NCBI GenBank assembly: GCA_001579985.1
Contig: LRSR01014256.1
Location: forward strand, 1 to 56,922
Direction: 5' to 3'
Source: Hypsibius dujardini
Taxonomy: Eukaryota > Tardigrada > Eutardigrada > Parachela > Hypsibiidae
Length of the DNA stretch: 56,922 nucleotides
Shown here one piece after another: positions 1-11,000 of the stretch; position 1 is the stretch's first letter; each line of letters opens with the position of its first letter. Under the pieces are notes generated by a model. That model had not been told where the DNA came from, ran no database searches, and saw only the letters and a list, made by a program, of their open reading frames with translations. The position numbers and the translations under genes were made by a program.

Positions 1-1080
1 GCCTGACAGCTCCGACCCATGACTGTGCAGTCTCACCGGGATAGATGCACCGTTAACACCGAAACGGCGGAAAGATTTGGGACACGCCAACGGTGGAGGA
101 GGGAGTCCGGGCTATGTGTGTGTGTTCTTCAGGGACTATAGGGCACATAGAGTTATTTTATCTGCATGAGCTCCGCTCAAAGAAAAAAATCTACTGCGCC
201 CAAAGTATTTTTTAAGGGCCCCCACCATGACGCGAATACTTATGATAAGCCCATAATAAACGCATCAAGCATAGAATTTAGAATAGATGCAATTCGTTGA
301 GATACAAATGCGCAGCACGTTCATCAGAGTGGACTTGCGGGCCAAAAACCGGGAGACTCAGGAAGTGCAATAGTATTAAAGCGCATTGATCACGCATTTT
401 TCCGGGCTAACACAGCAACGTGTGTCAGCGGCACCGAAGAAGAGGACACAGCTAGACAGGATTTGACGGATGAAAAAGAGGACGACGAGGAAGAAGATGA
501 AGTTGACGTGGAGAAGGATGTCGATGAAGATGAGGATGATGATGACGCGGATGAGAACGGGAATAGTTGGGCTGAAAGTCTAAAAATACTGTCCTCTGTA
601 AAATGCGCTGCTCCAATTCATAATACAATGCTTTAAAGTATTCTGTCTTACCCGGTGCCGTGACTTCATCAACTGGCGGTTGAATAATGATGGATCGATT
701 ATGCTCGATTTGTTCTCCTCACGTTAACTGAATATTTCCATCGCTTAGTTCCATGTTTCTCATTTTACTTCCCATTCTGTATTTCAAACTAGCCATTTGT
801 CGGTGCTCTTGTGATGCCCTTTGTCCGTGCCGATTTCTGGCGAGCTTCCGTCCTTGATTGGGCAACAGAGATATGAAGCAAGACTATGAACAACACGACG
901 TAACATAATATTGAGCCCATTTCGTCCTTGTCTTGGTGAATAAAAATGACCAATTCTTCCTGTTTGTGCCAATAATGCTTTCTGCTTCTATATATTTGAT
1001 CACGTTGAGAAATTGTATAGATACATCTGTTACCAATTATAAATTTTGATATGTAAATGGCAGGGATATAATTACCCGAA
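1..1080. other. Intergenic stretch with a purine-rich (GAN) tract
   Basis: I recognise no gene here. Positions about 430-560 are a purine-rich run of GAG, GAT and GAC triplets that would read as a poly-acidic peptide in one frame. It resembles the acidic tract inside the foldback element at 45.1-45.4 kb. No flanking splice sites or recognisable domain support it as an exon. Confidence 0.5.
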
Positions 1081-1095
1081 CTTTTGGGGTATTGT

Positions 1096-1376
1096 TGTTA
1101 CCGTAGCTCACCGTAGCATCACGAAGCTTGGCGTAGCTTGACGTAGCTCACCATAGCATGCAGTAGCTTGACTTAGCTTGCCGTAGTACGGCGCAGCATA
1201 GCATAGCTCAAAACAGCATACCGTAGCTTGGCATAGTTTGCCGTAACAGGGCGTAGCTTACCGTAGCATACCGTAGCTAGCCGTAGCTTGACGTGGTACG
1301 GCGTAATTCATCGTAGCTTGGTGTAGCTCGCCATTGTATACCGTAGCTTGCCATACCATACCAAAGCTTGGCAGAC
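1096..1376. repeat. 10-bp degenerate minisatellite (CGTAGCTT-type)
   Basis: About 28 imperfect units of roughly 10 bp resembling ccgtagctta or gcgtagcttg follow one another, with variants such as cataGCaTac. The period is close to one DNA helical turn. A looser run of ctgcctgc and gtagcatcgtagcacc motifs continues to about 1700. The copies are divergent, suggesting an old array. No coding potential is credible. Confidence 0.8.
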
Positions 1377-1965
1377 ATGGGTACAGGCATAAGAGTCCTA
1401 CCATAAAAAGCTTAACAAAATTTCTCTGCCTGCCTGGCACCTGTCTGCTCTGCAACGTACATTTTATCAATCTAGCACCGTAGCAAATGGCATCTTTATC
1501 AAACTCTGTCTGCTTCTCCCAGCCTGCCTGCTAGCCTGCCTGCTTGCCTGCATCATAGCACTATATCACTGTACCACTGTAGCGTCGTAAGAAAAGAGCA
1601 TCTGTATCAAACTGTTGGTCTGTCTTTCTGCCTGCCAGCCTATGTGCATGCCTGCATGCACAACAGCACTGTAGCATCGTAGCACCATATCGAAATGGCA
1701 CCATGGGTTATGTCCAGTTGCTTGGTCTCGCGTATCGAATTTCGGAATGGTAAAGACTACTACGCAGAAGTAATCTGATTTCCTTGGAGCCCGGACGCGA
1801 CTCCCCTTTAACATTGAACGAAGTCTGAGGTGAGATTCATTTTTGCTATTTCGCTTAGGTTCTCCGTCATTTTAAATTTACTCCCGGTTTTTTACCGATA
1901 TCGGTACTTTCTCTATGATCGCCATCATTAGTTTCGAGAAGTGGCTTTGTTTTGGCCGCTTATGC

Positions 1966-2068
1966 GGGTGTATTACAAACGTGTCAGTATGGCAGTGGCA
2001 GTGGCAGTGGCACTATCATAGTGCCACTGCCACTGCCAGTGCCATACTGACACGTTTGTTATACACCC
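1966..2068. repeat. 103-bp near-perfect palindrome
   Basis: The left arm (1966-2016) and right arm (2018-2068) are reverse complements at about 49 of 51 positions, separated by a single base. The core contains GTGGCA hexamer repeats, so the structure may have grown by hexamer expansion within a hairpin. It could extrude as a cruciform or be transcribed as a long hairpin. It is not a classic terminal-inverted-repeat transposon because there is no internal body. Confidence 0.9.
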
Positions 2069-2629
2069 ATTCCAAACGCTATTTTTTGAAAATAACGTTC
2101 ATACACATCGGATTTCACGCTTACGGGCGTATTACGTTACGATTTACCGCTTTAAATTATCTGCTGTTTTTTCAATTGGTAATCGAAACCTCCGTAATTA
2201 ATCAAACAGAAGCATCTGATCAATCCATCGAGTTCTGCAATTCATGCATGAAATAAATACTCATATTCATCCACCATTTATCAAGAGCTTCCGCAGCCTT
2301 CAAAATGTCGCTCCGATCGGGGCCTTCTCCAAAACTTCATATTGCAGCAAGACGTTCTGGCCCATTGACATTGGGATACGCTCAATTCAGGCCGACAGAC
2401 AAGACAACTACATCTCGTTTTCAGAAAGGTCCTCCCGTCAATTTCCATGATGAAAATCAACACGAAAAAACACCCAGAAAAAGTTGCTTCAAAAATAGAG
2501 AAGTTTGAATCAGCAAGGGGACGCTCTCTCGAAGAGGTACCCCAAAAACCACCTCGGTTAGGTGGTAACACTTGGGTAAGGCTCCAACAAAGGAAATGTG
2601 ACGTCATCCGTAATGGAGATCGATCGAAT

Positions 2630-2860
2630 TCGCGAAATATGAGACCCTGTTGCGGTTCGAAATATAGTTTTGGCATAACTTCGATGCGTTACGGTTTGAT
2701 ACGAATTTGAGACGGAAAGAAATTCGAACCATACCACCGTTTCAAATATGTTATGATTTAGAAAACTATACCATGAGATACAGTATAGCAAAAACTCGAA
2801 TTTGAGACACGGTTACGGTTACGTTTCGATTTCGATACAGATGTGAGACGCACCCTTTAT
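2630..2860 (-). repeat. Dispersed repeat R, copy 1
   Basis: The minus strand of this stretch shares short blocks with the plus strand of 36957-37186. Both contain GTCTCAAAT or GTCTCACAT boxes followed by ATCGAAA and CCGTAACC motifs, interleaved with AAAACCATA-like boxes. It looks like a diverged, non-coding interspersed repeat with internal subrepeats. No transposase remnant was recognised. Confidence 0.5.
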
Positions 2861-4028
2861 TCCTTGGCTTGAATAACTGGTTATCATGAACGTCCTATGC
2901 CATGTGAACTAATGAGTCATCTTAAGTGCTCACAAGCGAAGCGCTCGGAGTCGAATGAGATGTCAAGATCTATGAAGCCAAAAATGTACCTAGATCCAAC
3001 ATTTTCTAGGGTTCCGTGCTACTGGAAGGCACCTCATCAGCGAACCCTTGCTTTTTTGCCTGTTTGTCTATCTCTATGCATATACAGTGTATGTCCTTTC
3101 GATTTCTCTGTGTGTGTCCGTGTCTCTATCTGCCTGCGTGTATGCCAACGTTACCAAGTTTCAGGTAATCAAATAACAACAATTTATACGTGGCCAGGCA
3201 ACAGATAATTTAGTTAGGCATAGCCAAGTAACAACTGTCGTAGTCAAAATCAAGAACGCGGCACTGATTCCTCTATTGAAAAGTATAGACGACCAAGCCG
3301 AGTATCCCAAAAACCATTCCACAGAGAACCATCTCCTCATTTCACTAATCATGTCAAGATCATTTTTGGATTTTCGACATTTACGTTTGGAGCTTTGTCC
3401 CAGCTTGAGAAAAGACGCCACAATTTTCCCTGTGTTAAAGGTCCAGAATCAGTGAATATATATACTTAGAACCTAGCAATGAATTTGTGTCCAAGCAACA
3501 CGCAGCGGTCACTCGAATTCCCTTGCTGATGCACATGCTAACCCGGTAATTAATTAGAAGCTGTAAACGTTTCGCAGTTGTGCTGTTGTGCTGATGATGT
3601 ACCGTAATTTTTTGATCTCAAGGAATCACACACGCACACACCGGTCCAAATACACGGTGCGATGCGGGGATGTCTCAGACCTAGGTTACTTAAGTGTACC
3701 CTGAGAATGGGAGAATACGTTAATGTTCCTCTATTGATCCATTCAATAGATTGATGTTAACATTAAACATTTTATCAAGAAGCTCTTGTATTCAATCATG
3801 ATGTATCTTTGTAGTAATAATAAGGCCCTCATCTACCCAGAAGTATGCAAAATATGTCTGATATTTAGAATCAGCCCAACATGTCAAGTGCGTGTATCGC
3901 ATTGATATTCTACAGACCAAGTCAGAAACGGCAATTCATTGCTGGTTTTAGGTTATACTGATATTTGCAAAAACGTATATCTAATGCTTATATTACCTCA
4001 AAGATACATTTGAACAAGTCTGAAGAGG
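2861..4028. other. Intergenic, nothing recognised
   Basis: No convincing exon, RNA gene or transposon was found. Reading frames here are short, and their translations show no domain. It lies 3' of the LysM gene, so it may contain that gene's 3' UTR. Confidence 0.4.
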
Positions 4029-5778
4029 CTAACACAATTCAGGAGTGCACTCAGTCCCACAGGTTTGTTGGTTCCGAATGGTTAGATGAGTTCCAGGCTT
4101 TATGTCTTCAGCGCAATTCAGACCTGCATTCATCTGTTTCAACCGATTTATGCTGAAAATACCGTAACCGTACATGTATTTCTCGCAAGTGTCTCCAGGA
4201 TGAGATTTTGCAACGCAGATGGCGCTAGGTGCATCTGGATCTTGAGGCGGCGCTGCACTTTTGACCTGGGCTTTTTCTGCCAATGGTGTCAACGGCTTAG
4301 ATACTTCCGGTTCTGCTACAAACTAACATAAATCGCAAATAAACTTAATGGCACAAGCACACGCTACCGTTTACTTGGAAACGAACAGGATATCTTCTTT
4401 CGATTGACCTACTTCGGAGTAAACGTAAGGATGTGGGTCCAGTATGTAAATCACATCTGCATACTCATTAAAAAATAAGCAAGAAGTCTTCTGAGCCAAT
4501 TTGTGCTGTAAGCCGGTGTTTGATTGATTGAACGATCAGTATTCTCTGTCATATTCACTATAAATATAGCCAATTTTTTGTATACTTTATTATAGTAATT
4601 TGAGATTTGACCATGCCATTTTTTTCTACAAAGAGGTGGGCTGTCTTTCTGAACATGAAAAATTCGGTCAATTTCAAGAAATACAAAGTTGGCCTTTTAC
4701 ACGCCAAAAAGCAATAGACTTATGCCAATTCAATCCAAATTAAATTTTGCATGAAGAACTTTTAAAACAATTATACAAAATTGAAAAAAATGTTGAGCCT
4801 GCAATCAATGAAATGAGGAAGTAGTTAGTGAAGGGGCGGTACGATCAAACACCAGATAAACTCGCTGCAGAAGTATTTCCTCCTCGTTTTTCCTAAATTT
4901 GCGAAACTGATTTCAACGCTGCAACCTCTATATCAAATAATGCAAAAAAAGTCTCGCAACGATATGTACAAATAAAAACTCAATGGGAAAATGAAATCTC
5001 CATTCTGAGTTAATATTTATCTCCTTCATAGTAAGCGAGCTCTGGAATCGAATATCCTACCTTATCTTCGGTATCCGGTTTCAAGCGCAAGTAGCGTAAA
5101 CCTAACGAGAATAATAAACAAGAATGCATCATCTTTTTTCACGACATATCGCTGGAAGTGTACTAGAAACATGCGCAAAGAAAGCTTTGCAGATTTTTAT
5201 TCGCGACTGAAATCAAGTCGATGCCAACATTGAAATCTTTCATAGTATGCAAGCAATGACAACTGCTATTCATCTGGTTTCAGTTCGAACAAGAATTGAA
5301 AAATTGTGCGAAGCGTTTTAGTTCATTAAAAAACAAAACACAAGATAAATATATGCTTTACACAACCTGTTCTGATTTTGCATTATCGGAGTGCGAATTA
5401 CCCATCCCTTAAACTGATTTTTTTCTTTAAAAGCAATTCAAGTTAAAATAGTTGTTGAAAATGCGACGGATATTCTTCCAGCATTTTATGAGATTTTTCA
5501 ATTTTTTCATCAAATTGAAAGCCTAAAAACTTTACAATTTTTATATCAAAGGTTTTGCAATAAAAGCCAGTCGAAATTTTCCATCTTTTAAATAGAGCGG
5601 ATGTTTAAAGTCTACTTGAAATGAAGTACGTACTTTGTTCATTCAAAATGTTTTTCCGATGATACAGTATAGCAAATATACCCAGCCCCAAAATTAAAAT
5701 TACGACAGAAAAGCGAACTCTGGATCGAACTTTGCTGTCCGTTGAATAAGCACGTTGATACTCGGTGAAGACTGTCAT
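4029..5778 (-). CDS. Type II membrane-anchored LysM-domain protein (2 exons)
   Basis: My model is complement(4029..4315, 5634..5778), 143 aa. Exon 1 starts at the ATG at 5778 and encodes a short cytoplasmic tail and one membrane segment (about residues 23-39). It ends at a GTACGT donor in phase 1. Exon 2 opens after a TTTGTAG acceptor in the matching phase. It encodes a Pro/Ala-rich linker, then a LysM domain (about residues 82-128) with the signatures PGDTCEKYMYGYGI, MNAGLNC and IKPGTHLTI, and a Cys-rich tail. LysM domains bind N-acetylglucosamine-containing glycans such as chitin or peptidoglycan. The Cys-containing pattern (GDTC...LNC...C) is the secreted eukaryotic type rather than the cytosolic LYSMD type. 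Exon 2 is well supported by the domain; joining exon 1 rests on phase and strand only. The protein may be a lumenal or surface glycan-binding receptor. Confidence 0.55.
4470..4900. repeat. Possible decayed copy of the long-inverted-repeat element
   Basis: Inside the LysM intron, short blocks recall the element at 9604-10334. They include gattgattgaac next to a TATTCACTATAAA-like block near 4525-4565, and atccaaattaaattttgcatg near 4733. The ends are not recognisable and divergence is high, so this is tentative. Confidence 0.25.
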
Positions 5779-8010
5779 CGTACCAAACAATATCTAGTTC
5801 AACTTAAAAAAGGTGAGGTTGAAAAGTGTGGAACAATAAGAGCCGACCATCATGCCAGAACGAGATTATTTGCAAGTATTTGCTGAGGCGTTGGCAAACT
5901 CTAATCGATTTCGCCGTAAGGATTTGGTGGCATAACTCGTACGGATGATTGTTGACAAATCTCTACCGTAACACAATCACTACGACCATCGGGCAATGGA
6001 AACCCTTTGGAATCGCAAACATTCTTCACCCTTGTTTCTTAAAAGTATTTTATTGTTAGCGAGGAAAAGGGCACGCGCAGCGAAAGTCAGAGCGTTCATT
6101 GTTTCGGATGATTTCACTTGGGGCGATTACTGTTTTACTTGCAAAACGATGTAGTCGATAGGAATACCAATTGCTTTGCCAGCTAATTAGACGCCTGGAC
6201 TAAGTTCTTTGGCCACGCCCGCAACGGTGACAGACACCCACACAATCTCGCATAAAGACATACACTTTCAAACCGTATGCAAGTAGTCAGTGACTGAAAC
6301 GTCTAAACATATTTTTCAGACTAAATTTAACTGCACCCCAGCCCGGAAATGGAAAAATAAATATGCTAAAAATTACAGAACGCAAATTTCTTTAGAATTT
6401 ATTACTGAACTGCAAGAATTCAAACACAGTTCTCAATATCAGATCTTTATTTGCGTCACGGAGGCTGCGAAGTAGAGGATACTGATTATCAATCACCGCT
6501 AGCGTCCCAGTTTTCGGTTTTGTTCAATGACGCCACAATCTTTTTAAAGACCAAATGATCAGCAACGCATGGCGACGAATATTCAGCAAAAAAACATTTG
6601 TGGGCTCACAAATCAATGGTAAATTTACCTCCAATGAAGTAAGGGGTACTGTTTTCTTCAAATTCCTAAACAGGCGTTTCTGGTCAGTCGCAGCCAGTGC
6701 GTGAGAGTTTCACTTGTAGTCCCCCATCATGCATAAGCTCTTTTCGGAGGTTTCACCCGAGTTGGGGGGGGGATCAGAATGGTTGTGTAGGATGGACTCC
6801 ATTCCAAAACTCCTAGAAAAACAACTCATGGAAAAACAACTCCTGCGTGCAATCAGGAGATGTTATAGCGGACTCGAACTCGTGAGTTAAAACTCATGAG
6901 TTTCAGGGTTATAACAGCATTGGTATGGAGGTGGAACCTATATACTTAGTTCTGCGGCTGACCAAAGCGGATGTCCAGGAGTTTTTTGAAACCAATCCTC
7001 TTGACTTCGAACATCAGTAGCTATGCATGGTCGATCACTCATTTGGCCTTTCATGACTCCGCCTGCGAACCAGTAGATTCAGTACTGCTTGTAGAAAGGT
7101 CCCTTGCTTAAGTTTCAGGTTACGTCCTCTTTTCAATAATGGACGTCCTCGCAGTCCTACCACTTCTTATCGAAAACATTTGGCGGTTTAGCGCGTTCGG
7201 CTGAATATTTCATCTTTGCTTGCCTAACCAATCATCAAGATGATAACACAGACAGTCAAAATTTAGGTTAGCTCGCTGACCACTCGTTTGCTTTCAATTT
7301 CAATTCATCAAAATATATTTGAGTTAATATTTAAATGCATATGCTGAAACAACCGATTGTCCTCATGACGACAAAAACTCCTACCAGTAACACACAGTTC
7401 AGCCAACTATCGGGGGATTTTCATAGAAATGCCTGAAAATATGAGTCAGTCATATTTGAGTAAGTCATATTTTCAGACGTTCTACGGAATTAAAGCAGGA
7501 ACGTGCAGTAACGCGTGGTGCACATCGTTACAAAGCAGAGAAACGTGAGTGCAATAGGAGAGAGATGGCCGCCATATCACTCGAGGTAATAATATAGGTA
7601 ATAATAGTGTCTTTTTTTCATTAATGTGTTGTTCACAGCAAAATCAGCAATAGTACCGGTAATTTACTATTGTTTCATTGCAAGTTTGTGCATCTAGCGA
7701 TAAGGTGGCTGCATACATTTGAAGTCAAGGAAACGGTTTCCTACCCTTCTCAATAAACTTCTTGAATAAAAGTGATTATCACGGAGCCATGTCTTGATTC
7801 ACAGTTACGCGCCCATACTGTCAGTTACAGTTATTGTCAGTTATTGTGTTCAACGGTGTAGCAACCTCGAGGCCTCATGCAATAGCTGCGGAAAGCGATA
7901 AACGTCCAGTCTTTTTCTCCGGTACAATCTGACGCAATTCAAATAATGCTACAGTTTCAATTTGTGAATACTCTCGAATCGAGTCGCCTTACCTCATAAA
8001 CTTAAATGCG
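5779..8010. other. Intergenic between LysM and SIAE genes
   Basis: No gene was recognised. It presumably holds the divergent promoters of the LysM gene (minus strand) and the esterase gene (plus strand). A short hairpin lies near 7434-7483, where CTGAAAATATGA faces TCATATTTTCAG. Confidence 0.4.
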
Positions 8011-11000
8011 ATGTCGCTAAGAAGTGACTCCGCTGAGACCGGCGATGAGAGTACATGTGTAACCGATGAAGGACCCAGTTGTTGGACTCATCTTACTTCT
8101 TCTGTCTTCTCCATCCAGAGCTTTGTTTGCTTAGTAATTTTAATGGGTGCATTTATGCTTCTTTATCCTACCGAAGAAATGGTCGATGATGAATTCGTTA
8201 TGGGTATGTATGGCAGAATATTGCTTTCGTGCAATCTGCAATGTGCTCGGCATAATTCAATTTTAAGGGGTAAACCTGTTTTGCAATTCAGACATGGATT
8301 CATCCAAACTGAGCGGTGTGTCCAACGTGTTTGCAAATATTTCCCGAACAAAGAAGGTAGGCCGGTTCAAAACATCGAGAGTGGCCAGAATGATTGCTTT
8401 AAATCCATGGAGCAGCAGACAGAGGGGGGTTGTGGTGCTGGAATAAATAGGATGCGAAATAGGATGATAAGCAGGCTGCAAGAAGCGCATCATTATAATA
8501 AAACGAGTCGTCAAGATTTTGTCATTCTTTCTGTGATTAGATTTGAAGTGTACTACATGTTTTCCGTTTTCGATTTAAATTTAGGTATACTGACTTAACA
8601 GAAGATTATTTAATAATCATGATACTATACATTTGTATTGATGTTCTTCAAAGCGTCTTATGTGTTGATGGAACTAAATTGGTTTCACGTTATTTTTGGT
8701 ATTCCGAAATAAGGTAGTAGTGCTCTTTGAATTGCTTGTTCAATGGTAGTAAAAAATTACATTTAATTTTACAAAATGACGATATCTAAATCCCGGGCTG
8801 CTCATTCGTGCTTCTCTTAAAAAAAAGCAGCCAGGCTCAACCAGTTTCCTTTATGATATACCAGTACTGCTCCACCGAGCACAGCAACTACAATTTTTTT
8901 CCTGACCAGCGGGCTGTGCGAGAAGTCGTAACTGACATTAATGTGTCTTTTGCAGCATGCCCCTTTTTTACAATCTTGTTGATGAAGAAGCGAGTCAGGA
9001 ATTTAGGGTCGTATAAACTTCAGCCTTATTTAGGCTGTTATTCGACCGTTTGTAACACAAACATATTGTTGATTTAGACAAATCTTTCTCCGGTCAAGGA
9101 GCCTTGGGGGAAAATCCCTCCGCTTGCGAAAGGACAGTTCCATTATCTGGCTTCAATTTGGCTCAGAGCAGGGGCAGAGCCACAGCACGGGATCGGAGGA
9201 AATGTTTTGGAATTCCGTTTTGCCAGCTACTTTCAAAACTACATGGTATTACAGCGCGGGGGCAAAGGTGCATTGATATGGGGATTTGGGGAACCGAAAG
9301 CGGTAGTTTCCTTGACATTTCATTTAGAGTGGATTGCACGCCGAACTTCAGGTACGAGTGACTCTCATCGTTTACCATATGTCATGACTTCCCCTATTTG
9401 TGCCTGGTACACAATTTTGCGTGATTTATGACTAGTTGAATCATCTCAGAATCACGATGCTGTACATTTTTGAATTCGCTCTATTCTAAACAACCCATAC
9501 AGAAAAACTCCAAAAATAACTCAAAATCTTATCAAAATTGACCCTTTGCACTAAACACATACACGCTTTGTATTTGTAAGCGGGAGTAGCAGAAGTCATC
9601 CTCACTCGGGCAGTAATGGAGATTTTTCTTCCCGATCGGCAAGACTTTTTTTTCACTAATAGCTACTTATTTATCACGATTTATCATATGAGTCTCAGAG
9701 TGGAAATCACATTACCGGTTTCAGAAGAGAATAAGGAAGAAAAAGACTTCCCCAGCCAGTTTATGCTGCGAATAGAAGCTTAATAGATTGAAAGCTCATT
9801 GTTTTCCTTGATATTCATTATAAAAATTTCAATTTTTAGAAACACATTTAAAACAATTTTATTGACACTAACTCATGCCAAACTTAATTTGGAGTCGATT
9901 GGCATGAATCGAATATTTTAAAATGTTTAGGGGTGGAGCTGTAAGCCAGCTCTAGTGGGCTACGCTCGAAATTTTTGTCCTTCATTACAAATACACGCAG
10001 CTCCGCCCCCTGATCATTGAACATTTTTTGCTGATGCTAATCAACTCCAAATAAATTTGGCATGGGATAGTGTCAAAAGATTTGCTTTAAATCTATTTAT
10101 AAAAATGGACAATTTTTACAGTGACTATCAAGGAAAACAGCGAGCTTTAAATCACTCAACCACCCGCACATGGCATAAACTGGGTGTGGAAGTATTTTTC
10201 TCTCTTATGCTTTTCTGAGTCCGGTAATGTGATTTCCACAGGGAGACCCCAATGATAAATCATGAAAATAAGTAGCAATTTGTGAGAAAAAACTCTTGCC
10301 GATCGGGAGGGAAAATCTCCATTACTGCCCGAGTCAGCCGGTTCAGGTAGAAAGACATTCTTAGGGTCTGATGGTCATGCCATAGTATGGAATTTATATC
10401 CGAGTAAAAAAGTACCAAATGGGTTGTATTGCTGCCCATGTTGTCGGAATCTCGTTGCTAGCTCCCGCAATTTGTACCATACCCCTCCCTTCCATGTGGA
10501 CAAGCCCGTTACGCGCATCTCACATGCGGCGACGTGTCACATATTGCGCCTTAAACCAACGAGAAGACGCTTTACAGATGACCCTACATTTTGGTTTCAT
10601 TCCACTGTTTATGGAAATTTTAAAAAGCATTGATGTGAAAAGCTTTTGATCTAGCAAAGATCACTTTGCAGTCTCTGGCGCATTGGCACCAATCACACTC
10701 GCAATTGCACATTTAGTGTTTTCAAGTTATATACACAATATAACCAATATATTGCCTCCCATTTCATGAAAAGCTACTATACTTGAGCAACCACAATCCG
10801 CCTCTCTTTCAGATTTGCAAGGTCACGAAAATTCAACGATGCCAAAGGGCAGGGGTCACGAGGTAATTGTTTCTGGTACGTACTTTACTTTAAGCAACTT
10901 TGCACGGACAAGCTCTATATAAAGAGAGCTTTCCGAAACGATCTGCTAGATGTCCGATCACCCAAAAAGCAGAGTCCCATTACGAAAACACACAGAAATA

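Noticed and set aside
8808-9077. Open frame following a TTTTGCAG acceptor, as a possible second SIAE exon
   Set aside because: It ends in a stop codon before the SIAE domain and its translation has no relation to the family. A direct join to 9178 keeps phase.
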